From Anaerolineae bacterium (GTDB taxonomy: Bacteria; Chloroflexota; Anaerolineae; Anaerolineales; Villigracilaceae), in the NCBI GenBank assembly GCA_017303655.1, contig JAFLCE010000014.1, positions 1 through 58,269 on the forward strand: 58,269 nt of DNA, given 5' to 3'. The notes beneath the pieces are model-generated. The model made no database searches, was not told where the DNA came from, and saw only the letters and a program-made list of their open reading frames with translations. The translations under genes were made by a program, and so were the position numbers. Shown here one piece after another: positions 17,625-25,267 of this stretch (position 1 is its first letter; each line of letters starts with the position of its first letter).

Positions 17625-19563
17625 ACTTGACATACTTGTCCATCCACTCGATCAGCGCCTCATTATGGACCCGACGGCTGGCAAATGGACCATAGCTTGA
17701 GTCGTCGTGGAAGCTGTTTGGCATGCGGACCATTTCGACTGTGCAGCCATTGGCTTTAAGGGTAGTGTAGAACTGTTCGGCTTGTTCCGCCGGACAGCGT
17801 CGGTCTTCTTCACAGACAATCAACAATGTGGGTGTTGTGCTTTGGTGAGCATACGCGATTGGTGAGCAGCGCCGATAGCTCTCGGGCACTTCGTGCGGTT
17901 TGCCGCCCATCTCGCGCACCGCAAAAACGGGACCAATATCGCTCGTGCCATAAAAACTGACCCAGTTGGTGAGCGGGTTTTCAGGCGCAGCCGCTTTGAA
18001 GCGATTGGTGTTTGCAGCAATCCAACATGAGTGAAAGCCGCCCGCCGAAACGCCGCAGCAACCGAGTCTGTCAGGGTCGGCAATGCCCAAGGCAATGGCA
18101 TGGTCCACGCCTGCCATCAAGTCTTTATGATCGAGGTTGCCCCAATCCTGATTGATGGCTGTGGCAAAGGTATCACCATAACCGAGTGAGCCGCGATAGT
18201 TCACCAGCAAAACCGCATAGCCTGCACTAGTGAGCGCTAGAAAATCGAAGAAGAAGGAATAGCCATAAGCAGCATGCGGTCCGCCGTGGATATGCAACAC
18301 AGTTGGGAAAGGTGCTTCGCCTTGCGGCAGCATGATCCAACCTTCAACATCGGCGCCATCCATGCTTTTGAAACGGATCTCGCGCATCTCTGGCATGAGG
18401 AGTTGGTCGAGCAGGTCTTTGTTAAGCGAAGTAAGTTGATTTTCTTCCAAAGTGGAAAGATTCAACAGCGAGAGTTGCGTTGGGTCGAAAGGCGTAGCAA
18501 CCCCGAAGAACAAAGCATTGCCCACACGATTGAAAGGATTGCAGAAGCGTTTTCCGCTGGCGATGGTTTGAATAGATTCGGCTCCGTGCAGAGCAACCTG
18601 AATCATATTCACTTCGCCGCCATTCAACGTGCAAAGGATGGCTTCGCTGGAATCATCCGCTGGCAAAATGCGGGCGGGACCAAACGCCCACGGGACAGGG
18701 AAGTCGTCGTGCAGGCGTCCATCAATGATGTTGGGCAGGGATGCGGTGCGGCATTCAATGTCGCTGCCGTCGGAGTTCATCACGAATAAGTCATTTTTAC
18801 TGCCATAAATTTTTCCAGCGGGTACACCGGCAAAGGCAATTCTGCCATCTTTGAGCCATGCGGCATTTTGAATGATGCCCCATTCGTTCGAGAGGATCAG
18901 GCGTGAGTTGCCGTGTAGATCAACTGCGTGGATGTTGGCAGAGGTGAAGATCGAATCAGGGTCAAAGTTGGCAAGGTAGAGCAACTCGTTTCCAGCGGGT
19001 GACCAGGCTAGGGGCGAATGATTCCACTCTCCCTGAGTCAGAGGCGTGGTTTGTCCGCTTTCTACATCCAGGATATGAATCTGCTTAACGAAAGAGTCCA
19101 CATATCCGATGGCGTCGAAGCGATAGATGGGGCGGGTGATGCGGCGGGGCTGGGAGAGGTCGGGCAAGTTTTCTTTTTTTGCAGAGAAGGCGAGGCGTTT
19201 GGCATCAGGCGACCAGACCAACGCGCCAGCGCAGCCTTGCGAAAAGTTCGTGAGTTGGCGGGTTTGATCGTCGGCAAGCGAGAATAAAAAGATCTGCGGC
19301 TTTTTCTCGCGGGTGGAGAGGAAAGCGATGCTCGCGCCATCATGCGACCAGACTGGTGAGTTATCCGTCCATTCGCCATTGGTTAGTTGAGTCGTCGTTT
19401 TGCTTTGTATATCCATCAGCCACAGATTGGAAAACTCAGAGTCTTTGGCTTCATCGGTGCGCAATAAAACGTAAACGATCTTTGTTCCATCGGGCGAAAG
19501 CTGGGCTTCGGGCATGTATTCAAAGCGGAACATGTCGGCAGCTTCAAACAGGCGTTTGGTCAT
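17623..19563 (-). CDS. S9-family prolyl oligopeptidase-like serine peptidase
   Basis: 646 residues from ATG at 19563, which has GGGAG five bases upstream; an earlier in-frame ATG lacks this spacing. The N-terminal 380 residues form a WD40/PD40-like beta-propeller with repeated SPDG, WSHDGASIAF and WSPDAKRLAF blades. The C-terminal alpha/beta-hydrolase domain has the oxyanion HGGPHAAYGYSF block, the nucleophile elbow GVSAGGF (Ser near residue 500), Asp in CEEDRRCP and His in NSFHDD. No signal peptide is visible, so it is probably cytosolic and degrades short peptides or acylated peptides. It starts 11 bp after the alpha/beta hydrolase and shares an operon with it. Confidence 0.9.
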   Translation of the reverse strand: MTKRLFEAADMFRFEYMPEAQLSPDGTKIVYVLLRTDEAKDSEFSNLWLMDIQSKTTTQLTNGEWTDNSPVWSHDGASIAFLSTREKKPQIFLFSLADDQTRQLTNFSQGCAGALVWSPDAKRLAFSAKKENLPDLSQPRRITRPIYRFDAIGYVDSFVKQIHILDVESGQTTPLTQGEWNHSPLAWSPAGNELLYLANFDPDSIFTSANIHAVDLHGNSRLILSNEWGIIQNAAWLKDGRIAFAGVPAGKIYGSKNDLFVMNSDGSDIECRTASLPNIIDGRLHDDFPVPWAFGPARILPADDSSEAILCTLNGGEVNMIQVALHGAESIQTIASGKRFCNPFNRVGNALFFGVATPFDPTQLSLLNLSTLEENQLTSLNKDLLDQLLMPEMREIRFKSMDGADVEGWIMLPQGEAPFPTVLHIHGGPHAAYGYSFFFDFLALTSAGYAVLLVNYRGSLGYGDTFATAINQDWGNLDHKDLMAGVDHAIALGIADPDRLGCCGVSAGGFHSCWIAANTNRFKAAAPENPLTNWVSFYGTSDIGPVFAVREMGGKPHEVPESYRRCSPIAYAHQSTTPTLLIVCEEDRRCPAEQAEQFYTTLKANGCTVEMVRMPNSFHDDSSYGPFASRRVHNEALIEWMDKYVK

Positions 19564-19574
19564 TTTGACTCCCA

Positions 19575-20447
19575 TCATTCAGAAAAGAATTTTTGTAACG
19601 CTTGCAGGGTTTGTTCGGGCGCTTCTTCGGGCAGGTAATGTCCGCAAGGCAAGCCATAGCCTTGCACATTCTCTGCGCGTTCTTTCCATACGTTCACAAG
19701 ATCATACTTTTTACCAACAAACCCTTTTTCACCCCACAGCACCAGCAATGGCGCAGAAACTTTTTTATGCATATCCTGCTCGTCGTGCTGCAGGTCAATG
19801 CCTGCCGAGGCGCGATAATCTTCACAACTGGCGTGGATGGCGGCGAAGTCTTTGAAACAGCGCAGATATTCGGCATAGGCTTCCTCGGTGATGGCTTGTT
19901 TATCCCGCCCCCATTGACCGAACTTGGAGCGCAGCCAATGCTCCACATCGGCGGCGATCATTTTCTCCGGCAGGTCATAGGGCTGGATGAGAAAGAACCA
20001 GTGATAGTAACCGCGCGCGAATTCAAGGTCGGTGGTGGTGTACATCCAATGCGTGGGGGCGATATCGAGCACGGCTATTCTTTGCACTCGCTTAGGATGG
20101 TCGAGCGCCATGCGATGCGCCACCCTGCCACCGCGGTCATGCCCTGCTATATAAAAATGCTCAAACCCAAAATGACGCATCACTGTAACTTGATCGTTTG
20201 CCATTTCACGCTTGGAATAGGCGATGTGATTCTCGCCGCCATTGGGCTTGCTGCTGTCACCGTATCCGCGCAGGTCTGTGGCGATGACAGTGAATTGCTC
20301 CGCCAGTTTCGGCGCGATCTTGTGCCAGATGACATGCGTTTGAGGGTATCCGTGCAGCAATAAGAGCGGCGCGCCGCTGCCTTTCTTCACCCCGTGGATC
20401 GTGGCTGCGCCTGTTTGAATATCAAACGGTTCAAAATCTTCGAACAT
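19575..20447 (-). CDS. alpha/beta hydrolase, haloacetate-dehalogenase-like
   Basis: 290 residues with ATG at 20447. The oxyanion HGYPQTHVIW, the nucleophile elbow GHDRGGR with Asp104 in place of Ser, and His270 in CGHYLP give an Asp-based triad. The residues known from fluoroacetate dehalogenase for carboxylate and halide binding are all found: Arg105 and Arg108, Asp128 in VLDIAP, His149-Trp150 and Tyr211. This would fit hydrolysis of a 2-halocarboxylate to the hydroxy acid. Epoxide hydrolases share the Asp nucleophile but not this His-Trp/Tyr halide pocket, so a dehalogenase-type activity is favoured. No signal peptide is visible. It lies between GNAT and S9 genes in a minus-strand operon. 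Confidence 0.85.
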   Translation of the reverse strand: MFEDFEPFDIQTGAATIHGVKKGSGAPLLLLHGYPQTHVIWHKIAPKLAEQFTVIATDLRGYGDSSKPNGGENHIAYSKREMANDQVTVMRHFGFEHFYIAGHDRGGRVAHRMALDHPKRVQRIAVLDIAPTHWMYTTTDLEFARGYYHWFFLIQPYDLPEKMIAADVEHWLRSKFGQWGRDKQAITEEAYAEYLRCFKDFAAIHASCEDYRASAGIDLQHDEQDMHKKVSAPLLVLWGEKGFVGKKYDLVNVWKERAENVQGYGLPCGHYLPEEAPEQTLQALQKFFSE

Positions 20448-20467
20448 GGCGCGATTGTAACATCGGC

Positions 20468-21016
20468 TTATGTCTTTACGATCGCATACATTTCCAAGTC
20501 GCTGGGCTTACCTTTCCAGACTTGATAACTGCGCAATAAACCTTCAAACTGCATCCCTGCTTTGAGTAGGACTTTTGAAGACGCTTTATTTTCAGGAAGG
20601 ACAACCGCCTCAATCCGCGCCACGTCCAGTTTCTCGAACCCATACCGAATCAACACCTGAAGCGCTTCGGTAGCGAGTCCCTGTCCCCAATATTTGCGAG
20701 CAATGGTGTAACCCACCTCCACCTTGCGGTCGTATCCCGGTTTGTTGATATTGATGATGCCGATCAATTTCTTGTCTGCCCGGTGTTCGATGCCCCATAC
20801 CCAAAACCCATGTTTTTCATATGCTTCTAGAAAATCATTTAAATTTTCACGAGCTTCTTCAATATTTTTATAATGATCCCATGGAGTGTAACGGTCAATT
20901 TCCAGGTCGGAGGCGTACTCGTACAAATCGTCGAGGTCGGTGAGGGCTAGGGCACGCAGAATCAGGCGCGGGGTAGAAAGAAGCGGGAAGGAGTCGAATA
21001 AAGGTTTAGAATCCAT
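20468..21016 (-). CDS. GNAT-family N-acetyltransferase (RimJ/RimL type)
   Basis: 182 residues with ATG at 21016. The N-terminal TPRLILRALALTDLDDLYEYA is typical of Acetyltransf_3 enzymes, and ARKYWGQGLATEALQVLIRYGF is the acetyl-CoA pyrophosphate-binding block (Q/RxxGxG/A-like) before helix 3. ARIEAVVLPENKASSKVLLKAG is the conserved C-terminal strand-helix. Substrates of such enzymes range from ribosomal-protein N-termini to small amines and cannot be chosen here. The -10 box TATAAT ends six bases before the ATG, so the mRNA is probably leaderless. It is divergent from the MerR gene and heads an operon with two hydrolases. Confidence 0.88.
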   Translation of the reverse strand: MDSKPLFDSFPLLSTPRLILRALALTDLDDLYEYASDLEIDRYTPWDHYKNIEEARENLNDFLEAYEKHGFWVWGIEHRADKKLIGIININKPGYDRKVEVGYTIARKYWGQGLATEALQVLIRYGFEKLDVARIEAVVLPENKASSKVLLKAGMQFEGLLRSYQVWKGKPSDLEMYAIVKT

Positions 21017-21022
21017 GTTTCG

Positions 21023-21028
21023 ATTATA
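21023..21028 (-). promoter_or_regulatory. -10 box giving a leaderless GNAT transcript
   Basis: TATAAT on the minus strand ends six bases before the GNAT ATG, so transcription should begin at or next to the start codon. No ribosome-binding site could fit. A 19-bp perfect palindrome covers the upstream region where the -35 element would lie. Confidence 0.55.
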
Positions 21029-21037
21029 TAATGCCCA

Positions 21038-21086
21038 CGGTCACAAATTGCGCTTTCCCCTTCTAAAAAAGCGCAATTTGTGACCG
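21038..21086. repeat. 19-bp perfect inverted repeat between divergent genes
   Basis: Arms at 21038-21056 (CGGTCACAAATTGCGCTTT) and 21068-21086 are perfect complements around an 11-base loop. It is not followed by a T-run, so it is not a simple terminator. It covers the -35 region of the leaderless GNAT promoter and could act as an operator, cruciform or small REP-type element. Confidence 0.85.
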
Positions 21087-21131
21087 CGCTGGGTATAGAA
21101 TATCCGCAATAAAACTGCCAGAAATTGAACC

Positions 21132-21162
21132 TTGACTCTCCCGTGACTGGAGAGTGTATAAC
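21132..21162 (+). promoter_or_regulatory. MerR-type promoter/operator with 19-bp spacer
   Basis: TTGACT (21132-21137) and TATAAC (21157-21162) are separated by exactly 19 bp, the over-long spacer that MerR-family activators correct by DNA distortion. A dyad ACTCTCC-N7-GGAGAGT (21135-21141 and 21149-21155) lies between the two boxes. A GGAGG ribosome-binding site follows at 21168-21172, 8 bases before the ATG at 21181. The gene therefore probably controls its own transcription. Confidence 0.88.
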
Positions 21163-21180
21163 ATACTGGAGGCGCCTACC

Positions 21181-22002
21181 ATGATCCGGATCGGAGACTT
21201 TTCCAAACTTAGCCGTGTTTCCATTAAGACCTTGCGGTACTACGACGAGATGGGTTTACTCAAGCCCGTTGAGGTAGACCGTTTCACTGGCTACCGTTTT
21301 TATGATTTCAACCAACTGCCGCGTTTGTATCGCATTCTGGCATTGAAAGAGTTGGGATTCACTTTAGAGGAGATCGGTCGCTTTCTCGAAGAGAATCTTT
21401 CAACAGAAGAATTACGCGGAATGCTGAAGCTACGTCAAGCCGAGATCCGGCAGCGGGTTGAAGAAGAAACGGTAAGGCTAGAGCAGGTGGAACACTGGCT
21501 GAGACAAACCCAACAGGAGAATTTTATGTCTAAGTATGATGTCGTATTAAAGAAAATCGAAGCGATGAAAGCCGCCACAGTAAGAGGCGTGGTCGCCAAC
21601 CCACCCGCGCAACGCCCGCTTTGGGATGAGCTGCTGAACTTTATTTATCAAAATAATATCCGCATGAACGGCACGCCGATGGCGATCTATCATGATGCGG
21701 ATGCGCGCGAAGGCGACTGGGATATTGAAGTTGCCATGCCCATCGCCGGTGACCCGACTCCCGTCGGGCAAGTCAAAGTGTATGAACTGCCTGCGGTCGA
21801 GACGATGGCGTGTGTGGTCCATGCCGGGTCGTTTGCCACCATCGGTGAAGCCTACGACGCCCTCGCCAAATGGATCGATGTGAATGGGTATCAGATCGTA
21901 GGTCCCAGCCGCGAGTTGAACCTCAAGTTGCCGGAAAAACAGGAAGATCAAAACGACTCAAACACTGTCAACGAGATACAGTTCCCCGTTCAAAAGATAT
22001 AG
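21181..22002 (+). CDS. MerR-family regulator with GyrI-like effector domain
   Basis: 273 residues from ATG at 21181 behind a GGAGG site. The winged-helix HTH is at residues 1-70 (MIRIGDFSKLSRVSIKTLRYYDEMGLLKP). A coiled-coil dimerisation helix (about 75-115) follows, rich in Arg/Glu/Gln. The C-terminal 150 residues match the GyrI-like/BmrR-type small-molecule-binding fold, ending in REL-N-LKLPEKQ with the acidic residue that usually meets cationic drugs. The architecture is that of BmrR-type multidrug sensors. No efflux gene is adjacent, so the operator just upstream suggests autoregulation and the regulated target may lie elsewhere. Confidence 0.9.
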   Translation: MIRIGDFSKLSRVSIKTLRYYDEMGLLKPVEVDRFTGYRFYDFNQLPRLYRILALKELGFTLEEIGRFLEENLSTEELRGMLKLRQAEIRQRVEEETVRLEQVEHWLRQTQQENFMSKYDVVLKKIEAMKAATVRGVVANPPAQRPLWDELLNFIYQNNIRMNGTPMAIYHDADAREGDWDIEVAMPIAGDPTPVGQVKVYELPAVETMACVVHAGSFATIGEAYDALAKWIDVNGYQIVGPSRELNLKLPEKQEDQNDSNTVNEIQFPVQKI

Positions 22003-22007
22003 ATATG

Positions 22008-22038
22008 AAAAGAGACTGGCGTGAGTCAGTCTCTTTTT
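22008..22038 (+). terminator. intrinsic terminator after the MerR gene
   Basis: An 11-bp stem AAAAGAGACTG / CAGTCTCTTTT with an 8-base loop and a T-run starts 6 bp after the MerR stop. The convergent TIR gene ends 28 bp further on and may use the same hairpin in the other direction. Confidence 0.88.
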
Positions 22039-22065
22039 GTATTCTTATCACAGAACTTATATTTT

Positions 22066-23652
22066 TTATTTTTTCTCAGGGAACCAGAACATCAGGTCTC
22101 GGCGCTTGAACCAAAGATAAACCAGCATCACCAGGCTGCCTGCCATATAGATCACACGCGGATAGTAAGCAGAATAGCCGCGATATTCTACATTCGTATT
22201 CAATAAGTCAAAGACCATGTTATCGATCTCTATCTGCCAGAGAATGATTCCGCCCAGTATAAGCATGCCGAGGATCAATCCGAGTAGAGAAGCGAAGAAG
22301 CCTTTTCGGTCTACAATGTTTTTCACCATTAGATAAGACAGACCGCCAAACAAGATCAGGCTGGCTGCCAACTGACCGATCACAACCGTAAAGCCCGTAT
22401 CGTAGATGAACTCATCGGCATATTGAAGAATATAGGGCAGCCAACTGCCAATGCAAACAACTGCTAGGAAAGCAATGAAATACGTCAGGTACATAATTAC
22501 AGAAGGCAGAACCGTTTGGTTCCCCATCGGGCGGATGCCAACACTGCGTAAGAGCCGTGCGGGTTCTGGCAGCAGCCTAGCGACCACGTTCAGGTTGCGC
22601 ACGCCAGTCCGCAGGTCCAGCCATTGAACGCGGGATAATGGCTTCGAAATCTTATCGTTGGATTGGATAATAACGGGATAGACCATCTGTTTCTGGCTAT
22701 CCACAATGCTGTCCCCTTTAAAGCGCGAGACCAACGTAAAGACCGCATCCGCAGAAGCAGGGTCGATCTCCTCAATATGACCGATCTCTTTAAATACCTT
22801 TCTCGTATGTTCGGCGATCTTCTGATCTTGCGGGGCATGGTCTATAAAAAAAGATGCAGCCTTAAAATCAGGGTATGCCATCTTTTTATTATTTGCCGAT
22901 GGCGGCGCAACCGCTTCGGGCTTGCCCCAGCGTTGCATACCTTCTGAGCGCAGGACAAATATCAGTCCGATCACAAAAGGAATGCTTGCGTAGGTCAGAA
23001 AGTCGACAATATCGCTCACATCCGGATCGGTGGAAAAACTCACCGTCAGGAAAAGCGCAAAAGGCAGCATGAAAAGAGATGCCTGCACCAACATGTAAGT
23101 GAACGTGCGTTTGAGAATACCCAGCGGCAATCGAATCAGGAAGAAGGGAATGAACAACGTCCATACGGCGCCGATGGAAATAATGGAAACGATCAAACTC
23201 AAGAAAAAAGCCAGCCACACAATGGAAGGGATCTTGAAGCCCGCCTCAGGCACAGAATGTTTTTCCTGTTCGGGCATCTTAAGTTGACGGTCTAATTCCT
23301 TCAATGCATTTTTGTAGTTTCCCCGAAAATCCACCCATTCATATTTTTCCAATTCAGGCGGCAGGTCCACGGCTTCAAAGACAAGCAGAATAATTCGTTT
23401 CTTTTCCTCTTTGAGAACCTGCCTCCATTCAAACTCTACATTATCAGAGGCGACGGAAGCCTTTGAAACAACCAGCAGGATGATGTTTGAATTCTTGATG
23501 CCGTCATTGATCTGCTCTTCCCAGGGTTTTCCCGGTACAAGACTGCGATAATCTAGCCAGACGTTGAACGTCTCTTCTTCAAGGTGATCAACAAGCTTAT
23601 CCACAAAACCCACTTCACGGCGCGAGTAACTGATGAAAATATTTTGAGTCAT
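22066..23652 (-). CDS. TIR-domain polytopic membrane protein with a second, degenerate TIR-like region
   Basis: 528 residues with ATG at 23652. Residues 1-125 are a TIR_2-type domain: NIFISYSRREVGFVDKL, VWLDYRSLVPGKPW, and the S-x-x-V-x-x-E pattern that puts the likely catalytic Glu at residue 75. After about three helices a cytosolic segment (about 250-340) repeats the same order: FFIDHAPQDQKIAEHTRKVF, AVFTLVSRF, then VQWLDLR. These align with FISYSRREVGFVD, IILLVVSKAS and YEWVDFR of the first domain, but the Glu motif is missing. About four more helices follow. TIR domains with this Glu are often NAD-consuming or signalling modules. No partner such as a SIR2, TPR or nuclease gene is adjacent. 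A defence or stress-signalling role is inference. Confidence 0.8.
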   Translation of the reverse strand: MTQNIFISYSRREVGFVDKLVDHLEEETFNVWLDYRSLVPGKPWEEQINDGIKNSNIILLVVSKASVASDNVEFEWRQVLKEEKKRIILLVFEAVDLPPELEKYEWVDFRGNYKNALKELDRQLKMPEQEKHSVPEAGFKIPSIVWLAFFLSLIVSIISIGAVWTLFIPFFLIRLPLGILKRTFTYMLVQASLFMLPFALFLTVSFSTDPDVSDIVDFLTYASIPFVIGLIFVLRSEGMQRWGKPEAVAPPSANNKKMAYPDFKAASFFIDHAPQDQKIAEHTRKVFKEIGHIEEIDPASADAVFTLVSRFKGDSIVDSQKQMVYPVIIQSNDKISKPLSRVQWLDLRTGVRNLNVVARLLPEPARLLRSVGIRPMGNQTVLPSVIMYLTYFIAFLAVVCIGSWLPYILQYADEFIYDTGFTVVIGQLAASLILFGGLSYLMVKNIVDRKGFFASLLGLILGMLILGGIILWQIEIDNMVFDLLNTNVEYRGYSAYYPRVIYMAGSLVMLVYLWFKRRDLMFWFPEKK

Positions 23653-23737
23653 GTCTCTCTCTCCTTGATTGACTTCATTATATTCGCGAAAAACAAAGGT
23701 GACCCGTTTTCAGCATGCCACTTTTTACGAATTACGC

Positions 23738-23818
23738 TTACTTCACTAAATTTCTCAGCACCGTGTGCAGAATGCTGCCTCTGTGGTGGTAGTTCGCTTT
23801 CGTCCGCTTCAATAAAGT
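23738..23818 (-). pseudogene. aconitase C-terminal gene remnant
   Basis: A 26-codon stretch ending in TAA encodes [14 protein letters not shown] at its end, closely matching the C-terminus [13 protein letters not shown] of the intact aconitase at 29911. The preceding residues (TLLKRTKANYHH) also align with the real protein ([12 protein letters not shown]), allowing one missing codon. There is no start codon or upstream aconitase sequence; the remnant abuts the stop of the monooxygenase gene. The sequence just past the TAA also resembles that after the intact gene. It is the 3' scar of a second aconitase copy or of a recombination event. Confidence 0.8.
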
Positions 23819-23822
23819 GATT

Positions 23823-25130
23823 CTATAAGGGTTTCATCTGGAGTAGTACGATCAATATTAGTAATAGTATGGGAATACTTAAAGCAAGCAATCTGGCTTT
23901 ATGGATATCTTGTTTATAGGCTTTCATGTAACTAGAAAATTCAAAACCGTCTTCATAGATCCCGAATAAAGTGGGATGACGTTTCGTAAGCCCCAGCCTC
24001 GCTGCAAACTCGATCGATGCCACTTCAAAGGATATCTTTTCTTTACTTCTGCGATAGGAGAAGCCTGCATAGAAGCGCAGGTCTTCACCAACCGTGTCAT
24101 CATATTCTTTTAGAGCAGCATTCAGGTCCAATTGCCGGATGAAGATATCGTAAAACGATCCAACGGAGGCGATGCCAAGATTGATCAAATCGCCAGTACT
24201 CTCAAACCCATGCGCCGCATCCCCTAGAAGCAGCACATTGTTTAAATAGAATGTCGGCGCACGAACTTGTTCGAACCTGCCTGCATATCCAGCCTCCCAG
24301 GCTGCATCCAGTTGCTGTTTTGATTCCACAAACTGACCGAAATAACTCTCGTTCAAAACCTTCAGGCGCGGCAAATCCACCTCTGCGCTGTGCTTGATAA
24401 GGATGCTGATCTCTTCCATGGGTTGACGCATCCCCGTGGTAACAATGCGAAATTTTTCAGATGGGTGATCAGCCAGATTATCGACAAAGACATTCGATGC
24501 CCAAAAACGATCACCCCCCGCAAATTTTTCACGCAAGGCGCCCTTGGACGGCAGGCGATAAGCATACCAGTTGTCCAAAAACGTCAGACCAAACTCATTT
24601 TCATCAAAATCGGGATGCGCCTTGGACATAAGTCTGCGGGTTTGGCTGTTGATACCATCCGCACCCAGCAGGAGATCGAACGGTACATCTCCCATATCTG
24701 ACACTTTGCAAACACTATTTTTGAAATCGATATCCTCAACACGGGCATTGAAATAAATAGGAATTCCTTCTTCAATCACCCGCTCATAAAGTTTTGTAAT
24801 GGCATGGTTTCTCCAGTGAGAATACACACCTTTCTGAGAAGAGGAGAATTCGAATTCTTTCCTAAAGATGCGTTTGTGAACAACCACGCCAAAGAATTCG
24901 GACCGCTGTGAACTGATCCCTTCCCATACTCCAATGTTTTTTAGAATTTTGATCGAAGCAGGAGTAAATACGATCGGAAATGTAAAACCGTGGGTCTGGA
25001 GGAATCCCTCCTTCGACTGACGTTCGAGCAAGATGATCTTCTCGAAATGTTCCTTGAATATCAACGCTGCAACCATTCCCACCGGACCTGACCCGATAAT
25101 TACCAGACTAGCTCGCTTTTTTGTTGTCAT
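23823..25130 (-). CDS. FAD-dependent monooxygenase with C-terminal membrane anchor
   Basis: 435 residues from ATG at 25130, which has GAGG 9 bases upstream; a longer frame adds 24 residues that overlap the divergent promoter. The FAD Rossmann motif VIIGSGPVGMVAALIF is at residues 10-25. The DG motif appears as DLLLGADGINSQTR and the GD motif as LLLGDAAHGFESTGD, the group A flavoprotein monooxygenase pattern shared by UbiH, kynurenine 3-monooxygenase and squalene epoxidase. A hydrophobic C-terminal helix of about 18 residues (LSIPILLLILIVLL) should anchor it in the membrane, suggesting a lipophilic substrate. It diverges from a PlsY-like acyltransferase, so a lipid-modifying role is plausible but unproven. 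Confidence 0.85.
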   Translation of the reverse strand: MTTKKRASLVIIGSGPVGMVAALIFKEHFEKIILLERQSKEGFLQTHGFTFPIVFTPASIKILKNIGVWEGISSQRSEFFGVVVHKRIFRKEFEFSSSQKGVYSHWRNHAITKLYERVIEEGIPIYFNARVEDIDFKNSVCKVSDMGDVPFDLLLGADGINSQTRRLMSKAHPDFDENEFGLTFLDNWYAYRLPSKGALREKFAGGDRFWASNVFVDNLADHPSEKFRIVTTGMRQPMEEISILIKHSAEVDLPRLKVLNESYFGQFVESKQQLDAAWEAGYAGRFEQVRAPTFYLNNVLLLGDAAHGFESTGDLINLGIASVGSFYDIFIRQLDLNAALKEYDDTVGEDLRFYAGFSYRRSKEKISFEVASIEFAARLGLTKRHPTLFGIYEDGFEFSSYMKAYKQDIHKARLLALSIPILLLILIVLLQMKPL

Positions 25131-25267
25131 TTTCTCAACCTCTTCACATACTTTCTGAAAATCCCTTAATAAAGATGCTAAAACCCTATCAACTACTATC
25201 ACTTTACATTTGGCAACTAGGCAATCGTGATATAAACAGTAAAAATTTATCTGTATTGGAGCGTCTC

